Origin: Flavobacterium panici
GTDB taxonomy: Bacteria; Bacteroidota; Bacteroidia; Flavobacteriales; Flavobacteriaceae
Reading direction: 5' to 3'
DNA: 64,000 bases
NCBI RefSeq assembly: GCF_903819335.1
Contig: NZ_CAIJDE010000038.1
Span: 62,001 to 126,000, forward strand
Positions within the stretch are counted from its first letter, which is position 1, and every line of letters starts with the position of its first letter. Both the position numbers and the translations under genes were made by a program. Shown here piece after piece: positions 15,296 to 25,259 of the stretch. Under the pieces are notes generated by a model. It saw only the letters and a program-made list of their open reading frames with translations. It ran no database searches and had not been told where the DNA came from.

Positions 15296-18200
15296 ATGAA
15301 AACTATCTATTTCCTTAAACCACAACATTTATTTTTCTTACTGCTTTTCCCTTTAACCGGATTTGCTCAATATACATCTATTCCTGATCCAAATTTTGAA
15401 CAGGCTTTAATTGATTTAGGCATTGACAGCGGCGTTATTGATAGCCAGGTTCTGACTGCAAATGTTAAAGACGTAACGATATTATTCATTCAAGGTAGAA
15501 ACATTGCCGATTTAACTGGTATTGAATCTTTTGTAAAACTGGAAAGATTAGCCTTGGGAATAGCGAATGATAATATATATCAAAGAAACGCTCTTACCAC
15601 TTTAAACCTTACAAACAACATTTTCCTGAAGTCTTTATCGTGCGAGTATAATGAATTATCTACTATAGATCTTTCAAAAAACACGGCATTGGAAGTTTTA
15701 TCTATAGACAATAATAAATTAAGCAGTCTGGATGTTTCAAAAAACACCTCCTTAAACACTCTTTTTTTTTCCAACAATAACCTAACAAGTATAGATATTA
15801 CTAAAAATACTTCTTTAACAAGCTTATCTTGCTTCTTTAATAAGTTAACAGCTTTAGATCTTTCAAAAAACATTAATTTAATTGCTTTAAGGTGCGATAA
15901 TAACAATTTATCAAATCTTGACCTTTCTAAAAACGCAGCATTGCAATTTTTAATCGCAAATAATAATCAAATAACTTCTCTAAATGTTTCCAATAATCCA
16001 GATTTAGGATTTTTCGATTGCGGTAAAAATCAAATAACTTCTCTGGATATTTCTAATAATTCAATTTTAGGACACTTAGATTGCAATAATAATCAATTAT
16101 CTAGTTTAGATTTATCTAAAAATATTAATCTAACTACTCTTTTGTGTAATGATAATCTGTTAACAAATTTGAATTTAAAAAACGGGCAGAACGCAAAAAT
16201 AAGCCATGGAAATTTCAAATCGAATTCAAGTCTAACCTGCATACAAGTTGATAATGAGATTTATTCAAATACAAACTGGACGGCCTACAAAGAAAGTACA
16301 GCAAAATACTCAAACGACTGTAGTAAACCTGCAACAACTGCCCCTATTGTTAAAGCAACCGGAGATCAGTTATACTGCCCACAAAATACTATAAAGATTG
16401 TAACTGATTTTACTATTACGCACGATCCAGCGGAAACAGCAACTGAAGGTGTTTATATTCAAATTTCGTCTGGTTATTCAAGTGGTTTAGATTTGCTTGC
16501 GCTTTCAAATGCGGCAGCACACCCTAACGTAATAACAAGCTGGGACGCAACAGCAGGAAAATTAAGCATAACAAGCCCAACAGGTGGCAATGTTTTATAT
16601 TCTGACTTAGTTGATGCTGTAAAAGATGTGGTTTTCTCAAATTCTTCGGCTACAGCTTCCGGAACAAGAACTTTCTCTATAACAATTGGGAATGCCAATT
16701 ATTTACCTTCAACACAGCACTTTTATTTATTTGTTCCGAGTATTGGTATTACCTGGACAAGTGCCAAAGCAGCTGCAGAAGCCAGTACTTATTACGGGCT
16801 TACAGGATATTTAGCTACCGTTTTATCTGCAGATGAAGCTCAATTAATAGGTGAACAAGCCTCAGGAACGGGATGGATTGGCGGAAGCGATGCTGAAACT
16901 GAAGGTCTATGGAAATGGGTTACAGGGCCCGAAGCCGGAACTATAATGAATTATACTTTCTGGAATTCCGGAGAACCAAATAATTTAGGTGAAGAAGATT
17001 ATGCACATATTACACAACCGGGAATAGGAATTAGAGGTTCATGGAACGATCTTTCTAATACCGGTTCGTTAACGTCTGGCGACCCATATCAGCCAAAAGG
17101 TTATGTGGTGGAATATGGCGGAATGCCGGGAGAATCTCCGCTTGAAATTGCGGCAAGTACAAAAATTACAATTCCGGTTGCAACACCAGGAGCAAATCCA
17201 AATCCGGTTTGCGATTCTGGAACTTTTACTTTTACTGCAACAGCAACTTCGGGAGCAACAATTAGCTGGTATGATGCCGCTGTGGGGGGAAATTTATTAG
17301 GAACAGGAAACACGTATACTACTCCAACAATAAATACTACAACAACTTATTATGTAGATGCAGGCTGCGAATCAAACAGAAAATCGGTTACGGCTACGGT
17401 AAACATGACCCCAACAACTCCGGTTGCGGGTAAGCCTTCTTATTCAAATTGCGGGCCGGGATCTGTAACTATTAGTGCAAGTTCAAACATTGGAACTATT
17501 AACTGGTTTACAACTCAAACTGGAGGAACAAGTGTTTTTAACGGAAACAGTTTTACAACGCCAACAATTTCATCAAATACAACTTATTATGCTGAGGCTT
17601 CAAATTCTGGCTGTATCAACCCAACTCGTACGCCTGTAGAAATTCAAATATATACGCCGCCAGTTGTTCATGATGAAACCTTACCTCTGTGTCAATCTCA
17701 AACTATAATACTAGATGCGGGAGTTTCGGGAATGACTTATGCATGGTCAAATGGGGATACAACACAAACAACACCCGTTTCAAAAGGTGGGACTTATACT
17801 GTAATTGTAACAAGTCCTGCTCCTGAAAGCTGTTCAAGTACAAAAACAATAATAGTTGAAGAGCGTCCGGTTCCAGAAATAGACCGAATTGACGTAAGCG
17901 GAACAAGAGTGGTAATTTACATTAAAAAGCAAGCTCCGTATTTTGAGTTTTCTGTAGATGGAGTTAATTTTCAGGATTCGAATGTTTTTTATGATGTTCC
18001 GGGCGGACTACAAACGGCATATGTTCGCGAAAAAAGCGGCTGCGGCGGAGATACGCAAAACTTTGTTGTTCTTGTTTTTCCAGCATTTTTCACTCCAAAT
18101 AACGATACTCATAATGATTTATGGGAAGTAACCGGAATGGAAAATTATCCACAGGCAGAAGTCACTATTTTTGACCGTTATGGCAAACTCATCGCGCAGT

Positions 18201-18331
18201 TAAACGCTTCTAATATGACTTGGGACGGAACTTTTGAGAGAACACCGCTTCCGGCTTCAGATTATTGGTATGCCTTAAAAATAGACAATACAAAACCTAT
18301 TTTACGAGGACACTTTTCATTACTAAGATAG
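15296..18331 (+). CDS. LRR/C-type-lectin/Ig-like T9SS-exported surface protein
   Basis: A 1011-residue modular exported protein. After a signal peptide (to about residue 24, FAQ) come leucine-rich repeats (about 60-330; repeated LSKNxxLxxLxCxNNxLTxLD units), a short beta domain, a C-type-lectin-like domain (about 475-607; WTSAKAAAEAS at its start, GYLATVLSADEAQ, WIGGSDAETEGLWKWVTG, WNSGEPNN), three Ig-like domains (about 635-860) and a gliding-type C-terminal domain (about 931-1011; FFTPNNDTHNDLWEV, VTIFDRYGKLI, WDGTF). The last is a type B T9SS export signal. It should sit on the cell surface or be secreted, binding glycans or proteins. EPN in the lectin domain favours mannose-type sugars. 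Single gene, no obvious operon. Confidence 0.9.
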   Translation: MKTIYFLKPQHLFFLLLFPLTGFAQYTSIPDPNFEQALIDLGIDSGVIDSQVLTANVKDVTILFIQGRNIADLTGIESFVKLERLALGIANDNIYQRNALTTLNLTNNIFLKSLSCEYNELSTIDLSKNTALEVLSIDNNKLSSLDVSKNTSLNTLFFSNNNLTSIDITKNTSLTSLSCFFNKLTALDLSKNINLIALRCDNNNLSNLDLSKNAALQFLIANNNQITSLNVSNNPDLGFFDCGKNQITSLDISNNSILGHLDCNNNQLSSLDLSKNINLTTLLCNDNLLTNLNLKNGQNAKISHGNFKSNSSLTCIQVDNEIYSNTNWTAYKESTAKYSNDCSKPATTAPIVKATGDQLYCPQNTIKIVTDFTITHDPAETATEGVYIQISSGYSSGLDLLALSNAAAHPNVITSWDATAGKLSITSPTGGNVLYSDLVDAVKDVVFSNSSATASGTRTFSITIGNANYLPSTQHFYLFVPSIGITWTSAKAAAEASTYYGLTGYLATVLSADEAQLIGEQASGTGWIGGSDAETEGLWKWVTGPEAGTIMNYTFWNSGEPNNLGEEDYAHITQPGIGIRGSWNDLSNTGSLTSGDPYQPKGYVVEYGGMPGESPLEIAASTKITIPVATPGANPNPVCDSGTFTFTATATSGATISWYDAAVGGNLLGTGNTYTTPTINTTTTYYVDAGCESNRKSVTATVNMTPTTPVAGKPSYSNCGPGSVTISASSNIGTINWFTTQTGGTSVFNGNSFTTPTISSNTTYYAEASNSGCINPTRTPVEIQIYTPPVVHDETLPLCQSQTIILDAGVSGMTYAWSNGDTTQTTPVSKGGTYTVIVTSPAPESCSSTKTIIVEERPVPEIDRIDVSGTRVVIYIKKQAPYFEFSVDGVNFQDSNVFYDVPGGLQTAYVREKSGCGGDTQNFVVLVFPAFFTPNNDTHNDLWEVTGMENYPQAEVTIFDRYGKLIAQLNASNMTWDGTFERTPLPASDYWYALKIDNTKPILRGHFSLLR

Positions 18332-18337
18332 TTCTGA

Positions 18338-18419
18338 ATTAGAGAATGTGTCAATTAGAAAATGAGATAATTAAAAAATATCTTAAATAAAATTATCTAA
18401 TTGACACATTTTCTAATTA
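18338..18419. repeat. Inverted repeat of the AATGTGTCAATTAGA family
   Basis: The 23-base arms 18338-18360 and 18397-18419 pair with one mismatch around an AT-rich 36-base loop. It lies between two converging genes. A degenerate relative lies at about 47728-47790. Confidence 0.7.
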
Positions 18420-18424
18420 TCTAA

Positions 18425-19558
18425 TTAACCTAATTTCTTCTGGATTTCGCTTAAAACAAAAAGATAATCTTCCTGTTTTTTCACAAAATCACGATCAGAC
18501 ACATCGATAATTAAAACATTCAAATCGGTTTGGGATTTTATGTATTCCAAATAACCGTTGTTGATTTTATCCAAATAATCAGCCTGAATATTTTGCTCGT
18601 AGCTTCGGCCGCGTTTTTTTATGTTTTGAAGAAGACGTTCTGTATTTTGATACAAATAAATATACAAATCCGGTTTTGGCATTTCTTTGTAAATGATATC
18701 GAATAGATTTCGGTACAAACGATATTCATCTTCCTGCAAAGTAATTTTAGCAAAAATCAGCGATTTAAAAATATGATAATCGGCTACGATAAAATCTTTA
18801 AATAAATCAAACTGTGCCAAATCATCAGATAATTGCTGATAACGATCGGCCAAAAAAGACATTTCAAGGGGAAAAGCATATCGGTTTTGATCTTTATAAA
18901 ACTTAGGCAGAAACGGATTATCTGCAAAACGTTCTAAAACGGTTTTCGCATTAAAATCATCTGCAAATTTGTGAACCAAAGTAGTTTTTCCGGCACCAAT
19001 ATTTCCTTCAAAAGCAATATAATTATATTTTTCTAACGGAATTTCACTCAGCGGGCATTTCAAATCCTGAACAACCTTACAAACACTGTCGTCTGGAGAA
19101 AGGGTAATTAATTCTGAAATAGATTTCTGAAAAACAGGATGTTTCCACTCTAACTTTAAATCCTGCATCGGTAATAAAACAAAATTTCGGTTCTGCATCA
19201 AAGGATGCGGAATATTAAGTTTTTCTGTTTCAATAATTTCATCATCAAAAACAATTACATCAACATCAATAATTCGGGATTGATAACCTTCCTGATTCAA
19301 TCTGATTCTTCCTAACTGTTTTTCGACTTTTAAAACCTGATTTAATATTTTTTGTGCCGATGAAGTAGTGTGCAAAAGTAACGCGCAATTATAAAATGCA
19401 TCGCTCTCAAAACCCCAGGCAGGCGTTTCATAAAGCTTAGAAACCTTAATTACAGTTCCCACTTCCTGATGTATCAAAGCGATACAACTTTCAATGTTTT
19501 CTAACCTGTTTCCCTGGTTGCTGCCTATAGATAAAACGACTTGGTGCTGTGATTTCAT
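18425..19558 (-). CDS. folK: FolK-deoxynucleoside kinase fusion
   Basis: A 377-residue fusion. Residues 1-155 are HPPK (FolK), which transfers pyrophosphate from ATP to hydroxymethyl-dihydropterin in folate synthesis; the start VVLSIGSNQGNR and the metal-binding D98/D100 (RIIDVDVIVFDD) are present. Residues 178-377 are a deoxynucleoside kinase of the dCK/dGK type with Walker A EGNIGAGKTT (184-193), E210 (VLERF) and the DRY motif (238-240), which phosphorylates deoxynucleosides for salvage. No internal stop or frameshift separates the halves. The fusion links folate and thus thymidylate synthesis to nucleotide salvage. It is recurrent in Bacteroidota. A separate start for the kinase half is not apparent. 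Confidence 0.92.
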   Translation of the reverse strand: MKSQHQVVLSIGSNQGNRLENIESCIALIHQEVGTVIKVSKLYETPAWGFESDAFYNCALLLHTTSSAQKILNQVLKVEKQLGRIRLNQEGYQSRIIDVDVIVFDDEIIETEKLNIPHPLMQNRNFVLLPMQDLKLEWKHPVFQKSISELITLSPDDSVCKVVQDLKCPLSEIPLEKYNYIAFEGNIGAGKTTLVHKFADDFNAKTVLERFADNPFLPKFYKDQNRYAFPLEMSFLADRYQQLSDDLAQFDLFKDFIVADYHIFKSLIFAKITLQEDEYRLYRNLFDIIYKEMPKPDLYIYLYQNTERLLQNIKKRGRSYEQNIQADYLDKINNGYLEYIKSQTDLNVLIIDVSDRDFVKKQEDYLFVLSEIQKKLG

Positions 19559-19695
19559 AATTAATGCAAATTAACTAAAACTATTTTAGAATTAACCAAT
19601 ATATTTGTGAAACGGCACATTGAAACCGATTAAAATTTATGTGCGAAATTTGTAACAAATAGCCCATTAACGCTACTTATTAAAAAAATATACTT

Positions 19696-21453
19696 ATGAA
19701 GTTTTTAGGAAATGTAATTGCCACAGTTGTTGGTATTTTTGTATTTATCATGCTCTTCTTTTTTGGAGTAATCCTAATTGGGGCCATTTTTGGCGGAGAT
19801 GACAAAGTTTCGGTTAAAAATGATTCTGTTATCGAATTAGATTTAAAGCAGATCAATAATGATTATGCCGGAAAATATAAAGATCCGTGGGTAACTGTTT
19901 TTTCAGATAAAAAAAGTGTTGGTTTAACGGATGTTATCAATGCAATTGAAGCCGCAGAAACAGACGATAATATTAAAGGAATTTCAATCTTAAACGACGA
20001 GTCTTCTCTTGGACTTGCGCAATATAAAGATTTGAGAAATGCTCTGGAAAGTTTTAAAAAATCAGGGAAATTTGTCTGGGCTTACGCCAATACATATTCG
20101 CAGAAAGAATATTATTTAAATTCTGTTGCTAACGTTGTGTATTTGAATCCGGCTGGAGATTTAGACTTTAAAGGACTTTCGTCTGAAGTGATGTTCTTTA
20201 AAGATTTTCAGGAAAAATCCGGAATCCACATGGAAGTGATTCGTCACGGAAAATACAAAAGTGCCGTTGAGCCATTTTTAGAAAACAAAATGAGCGACGC
20301 TAACAGAGAACAAGTTACAGCACTTTTAAATTCGATTTGGTCAACAGTTTGCAGCGATATTTCAAAAAGCCGAAATATTCCGGTTGATAAATTAAATGAA
20401 ATTGCAAACGGTTTATTAGCCAGAACTCCACAAATGGCAAAAACACAGCATTTAGTTGATATTGTAGCTTATGAAGATGTGTATCACAATGCCATTAAAA
20501 AAGCGTTGAAAGTTAAAGACGACGAAGATTATAATAAAATTTCGATTTTAGATTATACTCAAAATAATGTAACAACGGCATTAACCAATGTTGCTACTGA
20601 TCAAATTGCAATTATTTACGCTCAAGGCGAAATTGCCGGCGGCGAAGGCGACGTAAATGTTATTGGCGAAGGTTCAATGCGCCGTTCGCTGCAAGAAGCC
20701 AGAAAAAATGAAGATGTAAAAGCGATCGTTTTAAGAATTGACAGTCCGGGCGGAAGCGCACTGACTTCTGACTTAATCTGGAGAGAAATTGAAGTAACTA
20801 AAAAAGTAAAACCGGTAATTGTTTCAATGGGGAATTATGCCGCTTCCGGAGGTTATTATATCGCTTGTAATGCCAATAAAATTTTTGCAGAAAGCAATAC
20901 GATTACAGGTTCTATCGGGGTTTTTGGAGTATTACCAAACTTTACTCCGCTTGCCAACAAATTAGGAATTAATACGGAGCAGGTAAAAACACACGAAAAC
21001 TCAGCAAATTACAGTCCGTTTGTTCCGGTTGATGAAAAATTCAAAGCTTTTACACTTGAAGGCGTTGAACAGATTTATAAAACTTTTGTAACACATGTTG
21101 CCGAAGGAAGAAAAATGACTTTTGCACAAGTAGATTCTATTGCACAAGGAAGAGTTTGGTCTGGATCGGAAGCGTTGAAAATTGGATTAGTTGACAAAAT
21201 TGGAGGTTTGAACGATGCTATTGCAGAGGCTGCAAAAATTGCAAAAATCAAAGATTACAGCACACAAAACTATCCTGAATACGAAAAAACATTTGGTGAC
21301 TTAATGGGTAATCTGCCTTTTGCACAATCTAAGGAAGCTTTTATAAAAGAAGAAATTGGCGAAGAAAACTATATGCTTATCGAGCAGGTAAAAAGATTCC
21401 AGAGACAAAAAGGAGTTCAGGCGATGATGCCTTTCGGAATAAACATTAAATAA
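19696..21453 (+). CDS. sppA: Signal peptide peptidase SppA, 67K type
   Basis: The 585 residues match the long tandem-domain SppA, an inner-membrane serine protease that degrades released signal peptides. One N-terminal membrane anchor (about 8-33) leads two clan SK repeats. The catalytic lysine is in the first repeat (HGKYKSAVEPF, about residue 186) and the serine in the second (NYAASGGYYIAC, about residue 383), the Lys-Ser dyad of SppA. DSPGGSAL near residue 352 is also typical. The next gene starts 12 bases on, so they are probably co-transcribed. Confidence 0.95.
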   Translation: MKFLGNVIATVVGIFVFIMLFFFGVILIGAIFGGDDKVSVKNDSVIELDLKQINNDYAGKYKDPWVTVFSDKKSVGLTDVINAIEAAETDDNIKGISILNDESSLGLAQYKDLRNALESFKKSGKFVWAYANTYSQKEYYLNSVANVVYLNPAGDLDFKGLSSEVMFFKDFQEKSGIHMEVIRHGKYKSAVEPFLENKMSDANREQVTALLNSIWSTVCSDISKSRNIPVDKLNEIANGLLARTPQMAKTQHLVDIVAYEDVYHNAIKKALKVKDDEDYNKISILDYTQNNVTTALTNVATDQIAIIYAQGEIAGGEGDVNVIGEGSMRRSLQEARKNEDVKAIVLRIDSPGGSALTSDLIWREIEVTKKVKPVIVSMGNYAASGGYYIACNANKIFAESNTITGSIGVFGVLPNFTPLANKLGINTEQVKTHENSANYSPFVPVDEKFKAFTLEGVEQIYKTFVTHVAEGRKMTFAQVDSIAQGRVWSGSEALKIGLVDKIGGLNDAIAEAAKIAKIKDYSTQNYPEYEKTFGDLMGNLPFAQSKEAFIKEEIGEENYMLIEQVKRFQRQKGVQAMMPFGINIK

Positions 21454-21465
21454 TTCCACTTAAAG

Positions 21466-22413
21466 ATGAAAAACATAATTCTGTTTTTAACCGTTTTGTT
21501 TCTGACATACGTAAATGCTCAAAGTCCGAAACAAGATACTTTTAAAGAAACACCCGCAGTTTTAAAAATCAATAATGATCAAATTTTTGGCACGCTTACC
21601 GTTCCCGACGGAGTAAAAAAATGTCCGGTTGCGTTGATAATTGCAGGTTCCGGCCCAACAGACCGAGACGGAAATAATTCGATGATGAAAAACAATTCCT
21701 TAAAAATGCTGGCAGAAGAACTGGCAAAAAACGGAATTGCATCTTTACGCTTTGATAAACGCGGCATTGGTGAAAGCAAAAAATCGGCAGTTGCAGAATC
21801 TAGTTTGGTTTTTGAAAATTATACCGAAGATGTAAAAAGCTGGATTAACTATTTGAAACAAGACAAACGTTTTACGCAATTAACGGTTATTGGTCATAGC
21901 GAAGGGTCTTTAATAGGAATGATTGCAAGTGCAAAAGCCAATAAATTTGTTTCGATTGCCGGAGCCGGAGAATCTGCTGATAAATTGATAAAGACGCAAA
22001 TTGCTTCTAAATCAAACAAGCAAATTGAAGATATGACGTTTCCTATTATTGATAGTTTAAAAGCTGGTAATAAAGTAAACAAAGTCGATCCGCTTTTAAA
22101 TTCTCTTTTCAGGGCAAGTATTCAACCGTATTTGATTTCGTGGTTTAAATACGATCCGCAGACAGAAATTAAAAAACTGACAATTCCTGTTTTAATCATT
22201 CAGGGAAATAATGATTTACAAGTTTCGGTTAAAGATGCCGAAAACTTATCGAAGGCTAAAGCTAATTCAGAATTGGTGATTGTAGATAAAATGAATCATA
22301 TAATGAAAATAATCGACGGCGATCAAAAGGCGAATATGGAAAGTTATAATAATGAAACCCTTCCCATTTCTGAAACCTTAGTCCATAAGATTGTTTCCTT
22401 TATTAAAAAATAG
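21466..22413 (+). CDS. Secreted alpha/beta hydrolase
   Basis: A 315-residue protein with a signal peptide (MKNIILFLTVLFLTYVNA) and an alpha/beta-hydrolase fold. The oxyanion region is IAGSGPTDRDGN (about 60-71), the nucleophile elbow GHSEGS lies at about 143-148 and the probable acid/His pair is in the C-terminal third (QGNNDLQV; KMNHIM). It should be a periplasmic serine esterase or peptidase; similar proteins are often annotated as acyl-CoA thioester or dienelactone-type hydrolases without proof. Its 12-base spacing after sppA suggests one transcript. Confidence 0.85.
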   Translation: MKNIILFLTVLFLTYVNAQSPKQDTFKETPAVLKINNDQIFGTLTVPDGVKKCPVALIIAGSGPTDRDGNNSMMKNNSLKMLAEELAKNGIASLRFDKRGIGESKKSAVAESSLVFENYTEDVKSWINYLKQDKRFTQLTVIGHSEGSLIGMIASAKANKFVSIAGAGESADKLIKTQIASKSNKQIEDMTFPIIDSLKAGNKVNKVDPLLNSLFRASIQPYLISWFKYDPQTEIKKLTIPVLIIQGNNDLQVSVKDAENLSKAKANSELVIVDKMNHIMKIIDGDQKANMESYNNETLPISETLVHKIVSFIKK

Positions 22414-22533
22414 TTACAACAATAAAAAACTAAATCCGTTTGAAAAGTATCAAGCGGATTTTTTTTATTCAATAATAACATAATTTTCTTACATTATTAA
22501 GAAAATTTTATCGCCATACTTCAATAAAAAAAC

Positions 22534-22541
22534 TATTTTTG
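22534..22541 (+). promoter_or_regulatory. Probable -7 box of the AsmA-like gene
   Basis: TATTTTTG followed by C, 41 bases before the start codon. Confidence 0.45.
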
Positions 22542-22582
22542 CAAGAGTCAATTTTCAAAAAATAAACCTCAAATCTATAAAT

Positions 22583-25183
22583 ATGTTAAAGAAAATTTTA
22601 AAAGTAACTGCCATTGTTCTAGTGGTTTTTGTGGCCGCTCTATTTGCCATTCCGTATTTCTTTAAAGACCAGATCAAAGCAAAAATTGCCGAAGCCATCA
22701 ACGAAAGTGTTGATGCAAAAGTGAGTTTTGCCGATGCTGATTTAAGCTTATTTAAAAATTTCCCGAATGCTGCGGTTGGAATCGAAAAACTGGTGATTAT
22801 CAACAAAGCACCTTTTGAAGGAGATACTTTGGTATCATTAGGACAATTAAACCTTAATATGAGCATTAAAGAGCTTTTTAAAGGAAAAGACGAACCTTTA
22901 AACATTCAGGGAATTACATCTGAAAACGGTTTAATCAATATTATCTTTAATAAAGATGGTGTTGGAAACTTTGATATTGCCTTAAAAGACAAAAAAGAAG
23001 ACAAAACGGATGAAAAAAGCAGTCCGCTTTCTTTAAAAATCCAAAACTATAAAATCGAGAACTTTACCTTTAGATATATTGATCAGGGTTCAAAAATTAA
23101 AATGGTTATTGATAGTTTAAATCACGAAGGAACTGGAGATTTTACCAATTCAAAACTGGATTTAAATACAAAAACTACAGCAAACGTATCTTTAGATATG
23201 GATAAAGTTAATTATATGAAAAATATAAAACTGACTTTAGATGCGATTTTAGGAATTGATTTAGAGCAAAGTAAATATACTTTTAAAGAAAATAAAGCTT
23301 TAATTAACCAATTGCCGTTAGAGTTTGACGGATTTATTCAAATGGTTAAAGAAGGTCAGATTTATGACTTAAAATTTAAAACGCCAACTTCGTCGTTTAC
23401 CAATTTCTTAGGATTAATTCCTTCTGCTTACGCATCAAGTCTTGACGGCGTAAAAACAACCGGAGACTTTACAGTTGTTGGTTTTGCAAAAGGAAAATTA
23501 ACAGACACAACAGTTCCTGCATTTAACATTGCAATTGCTTCAAACAATGCATCGTTTCAATATCCGAACTTACCAAAATCAGTTCAGAATATTGTAATTG
23601 ATACTAAAATTATCAATGAAACCGGAATTCTAAACGACACTTATGTAAACTTAGACAAACTATCTTTTAGAATAGATCAGGATGTTTTTAGCGCTAAAGC
23701 AAATGTTAGAAACATTACTGTTAATCCGCTTGTAAATGCGGCTTTAAAAGGAACTATCAATTTAGCGAATCTTTCAAAAGCGTACCCAATTAAAATGGAT
23801 AAACTTTTGGCAGGTATTTTAAAAGCTGATGTTACTACCAATTTTGATATGGCATCTGTTGAGAAAAGCCAATATCAAAACATCAAAAATGCCGGAACTA
23901 TGAGTTTATCAGGATTTAAATATACTGATGAAAACAATAAATCAATGAATATAAGCACGGCTTTGGTTGAATTTAATCCAAGCACAATCAACCTGAAACA
24001 ATTTAATGCTACAACAGGAAAAAGTGATATTGCCATCAACGGAGTTTTAGAAAATTTCTACGGTTTTATGTTTAAGAAACAAGAACTTAAAGGAAACTTC
24101 AATATGAGCTCTAATCAACTGGCTGTTGATGATTTCATGACTTCTGGAGAACCTGCTAAAACAGAGGAAAAAACGCCTGCTAAACCAGCGGAAGCGATGA
24201 AAATCCCAGCTTTCCTAAACTGTACTTTAAATGCAAAAGCTACAACTGTTTTATATGACAATTTAAAACTGAAGGATGTTTCCGGAAAATTGATTATTAA
24301 AGATGAAAAAGCACTTTTAGAGAACTTTAAAACGTCCATTTTTGGCGGAACAATTGGTTTGACAGGATCAGTTTCGACAAAAGCAAAAGTGCCAACGTTT
24401 GATATGAATTTAGGTTTCAATCAGGTTGATATTGCGCAGACTTTTACGCAGTTAGACATGATGAAAAAAATTGCGCCAATTGCCGGAATTATCAATGGTA
24501 AATTAAATTCGACTATTAAATTAAACGGAAATTTAGATGATAAGGAATTAACTCCTGATTTAAAATCTATTTCTGGGGATTTAATTGGTCAATTACTTTC
24601 TACAACGATAAATGCTAAAAATTCTACGGTATTAAATTCATTGACTTCAAACATTAAATTCATTGATATGAATAAACTGAATTTGAATGATATTAAAGCT
24701 GCCTTAACTTTTGAAAACGGAAAAGTAAACGTAAAACCTTTCGATATTAAATATCAGGATATTAAAGTAACAGTTGGCGGAACTCACGGTTTTGACCAGA
24801 CTATGAATTACAATTTAAAATTTGATGTTCCTGCTAAATATTTAGGAAGCGAAGCAAATGCTTTTCTTTCTAAATTGTCTCCGGCAGATGCGGCGAAACT
24901 GGAAAATATTCCGATCAATGCTGTTATTGGAGGAAACTTTTCAAATCCAAAAATTACTACAGATATGAAAAGTGCCGTTACTAGTTTAGCATCGCAAGTA
25001 GCAAATCAGCAAAAAGAAAAACTGACTCAAAAAGGCGCTTCTGCTTTAACTGATTTAATTAATAAAAACACAAAAGCGAAAGACACAACTCAGGCTGCAA
25101 AAACGGAGAAAGAACAAAAAACTCAGGAAACTACTAAAAAAGCAACGGACTTACTCAACGGGCTTTTCAAGAAGAAAAAATAA
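22583..25183 (+). CDS. AsmA-family large envelope protein
   Basis: The 866 residues show an N-terminal membrane anchor (about 4-24) and a long, beta-rich periplasmic body with the AsmA-like N-terminal region (KIAEAINESVDAKVSFADADLSLFKNFPNAAVGIEKL) and an AsmA_2-like C-terminal half (LNGKLNSTIKLNGNL, VNVKPFDIKYQDIKVTVGGTHGFDQTMNY). The last 65 residues are a charged, probably disordered tail. Related AsmA/TamB/YhdP proteins are bridge-like lipid transporters between inner and outer membrane. That role is inferred here. It has its own promoter and a perfect terminator. Confidence 0.85.
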   Translation: MLKKILKVTAIVLVVFVAALFAIPYFFKDQIKAKIAEAINESVDAKVSFADADLSLFKNFPNAAVGIEKLVIINKAPFEGDTLVSLGQLNLNMSIKELFKGKDEPLNIQGITSENGLINIIFNKDGVGNFDIALKDKKEDKTDEKSSPLSLKIQNYKIENFTFRYIDQGSKIKMVIDSLNHEGTGDFTNSKLDLNTKTTANVSLDMDKVNYMKNIKLTLDAILGIDLEQSKYTFKENKALINQLPLEFDGFIQMVKEGQIYDLKFKTPTSSFTNFLGLIPSAYASSLDGVKTTGDFTVVGFAKGKLTDTTVPAFNIAIASNNASFQYPNLPKSVQNIVIDTKIINETGILNDTYVNLDKLSFRIDQDVFSAKANVRNITVNPLVNAALKGTINLANLSKAYPIKMDKLLAGILKADVTTNFDMASVEKSQYQNIKNAGTMSLSGFKYTDENNKSMNISTALVEFNPSTINLKQFNATTGKSDIAINGVLENFYGFMFKKQELKGNFNMSSNQLAVDDFMTSGEPAKTEEKTPAKPAEAMKIPAFLNCTLNAKATTVLYDNLKLKDVSGKLIIKDEKALLENFKTSIFGGTIGLTGSVSTKAKVPTFDMNLGFNQVDIAQTFTQLDMMKKIAPIAGIINGKLNSTIKLNGNLDDKELTPDLKSISGDLIGQLLSTTINAKNSTVLNSLTSNIKFIDMNKLNLNDIKAALTFENGKVNVKPFDIKYQDIKVTVGGTHGFDQTMNYNLKFDVPAKYLGSEANAFLSKLSPADAAKLENIPINAVIGGNFSNPKITTDMKSAVTSLASQVANQQKEKLTQKGASALTDLINKNTKAKDTTQAAKTEKEQKTQETTKKATDLLNGLFKKKK

Positions 25184-25200
25184 GTTTTAGTCAAAATAAA

Positions 25201-25234
25201 AAACTGCTCCCGAAAGTAATTTCGGGAGCAGTTT
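25201..25234. terminator. Bidirectional terminator, perfect 15-bp stem
   Basis: AAACTGCTCCCGAAA pairs perfectly with TTTCGGGAGCAGTTT around a GTAA loop. It lies between the AsmA-like gene and the converging GT9 gene. Confidence 0.9.
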
Positions 25235-25259
25235 CTTTTTATAGCAATCTGATTTGAAT

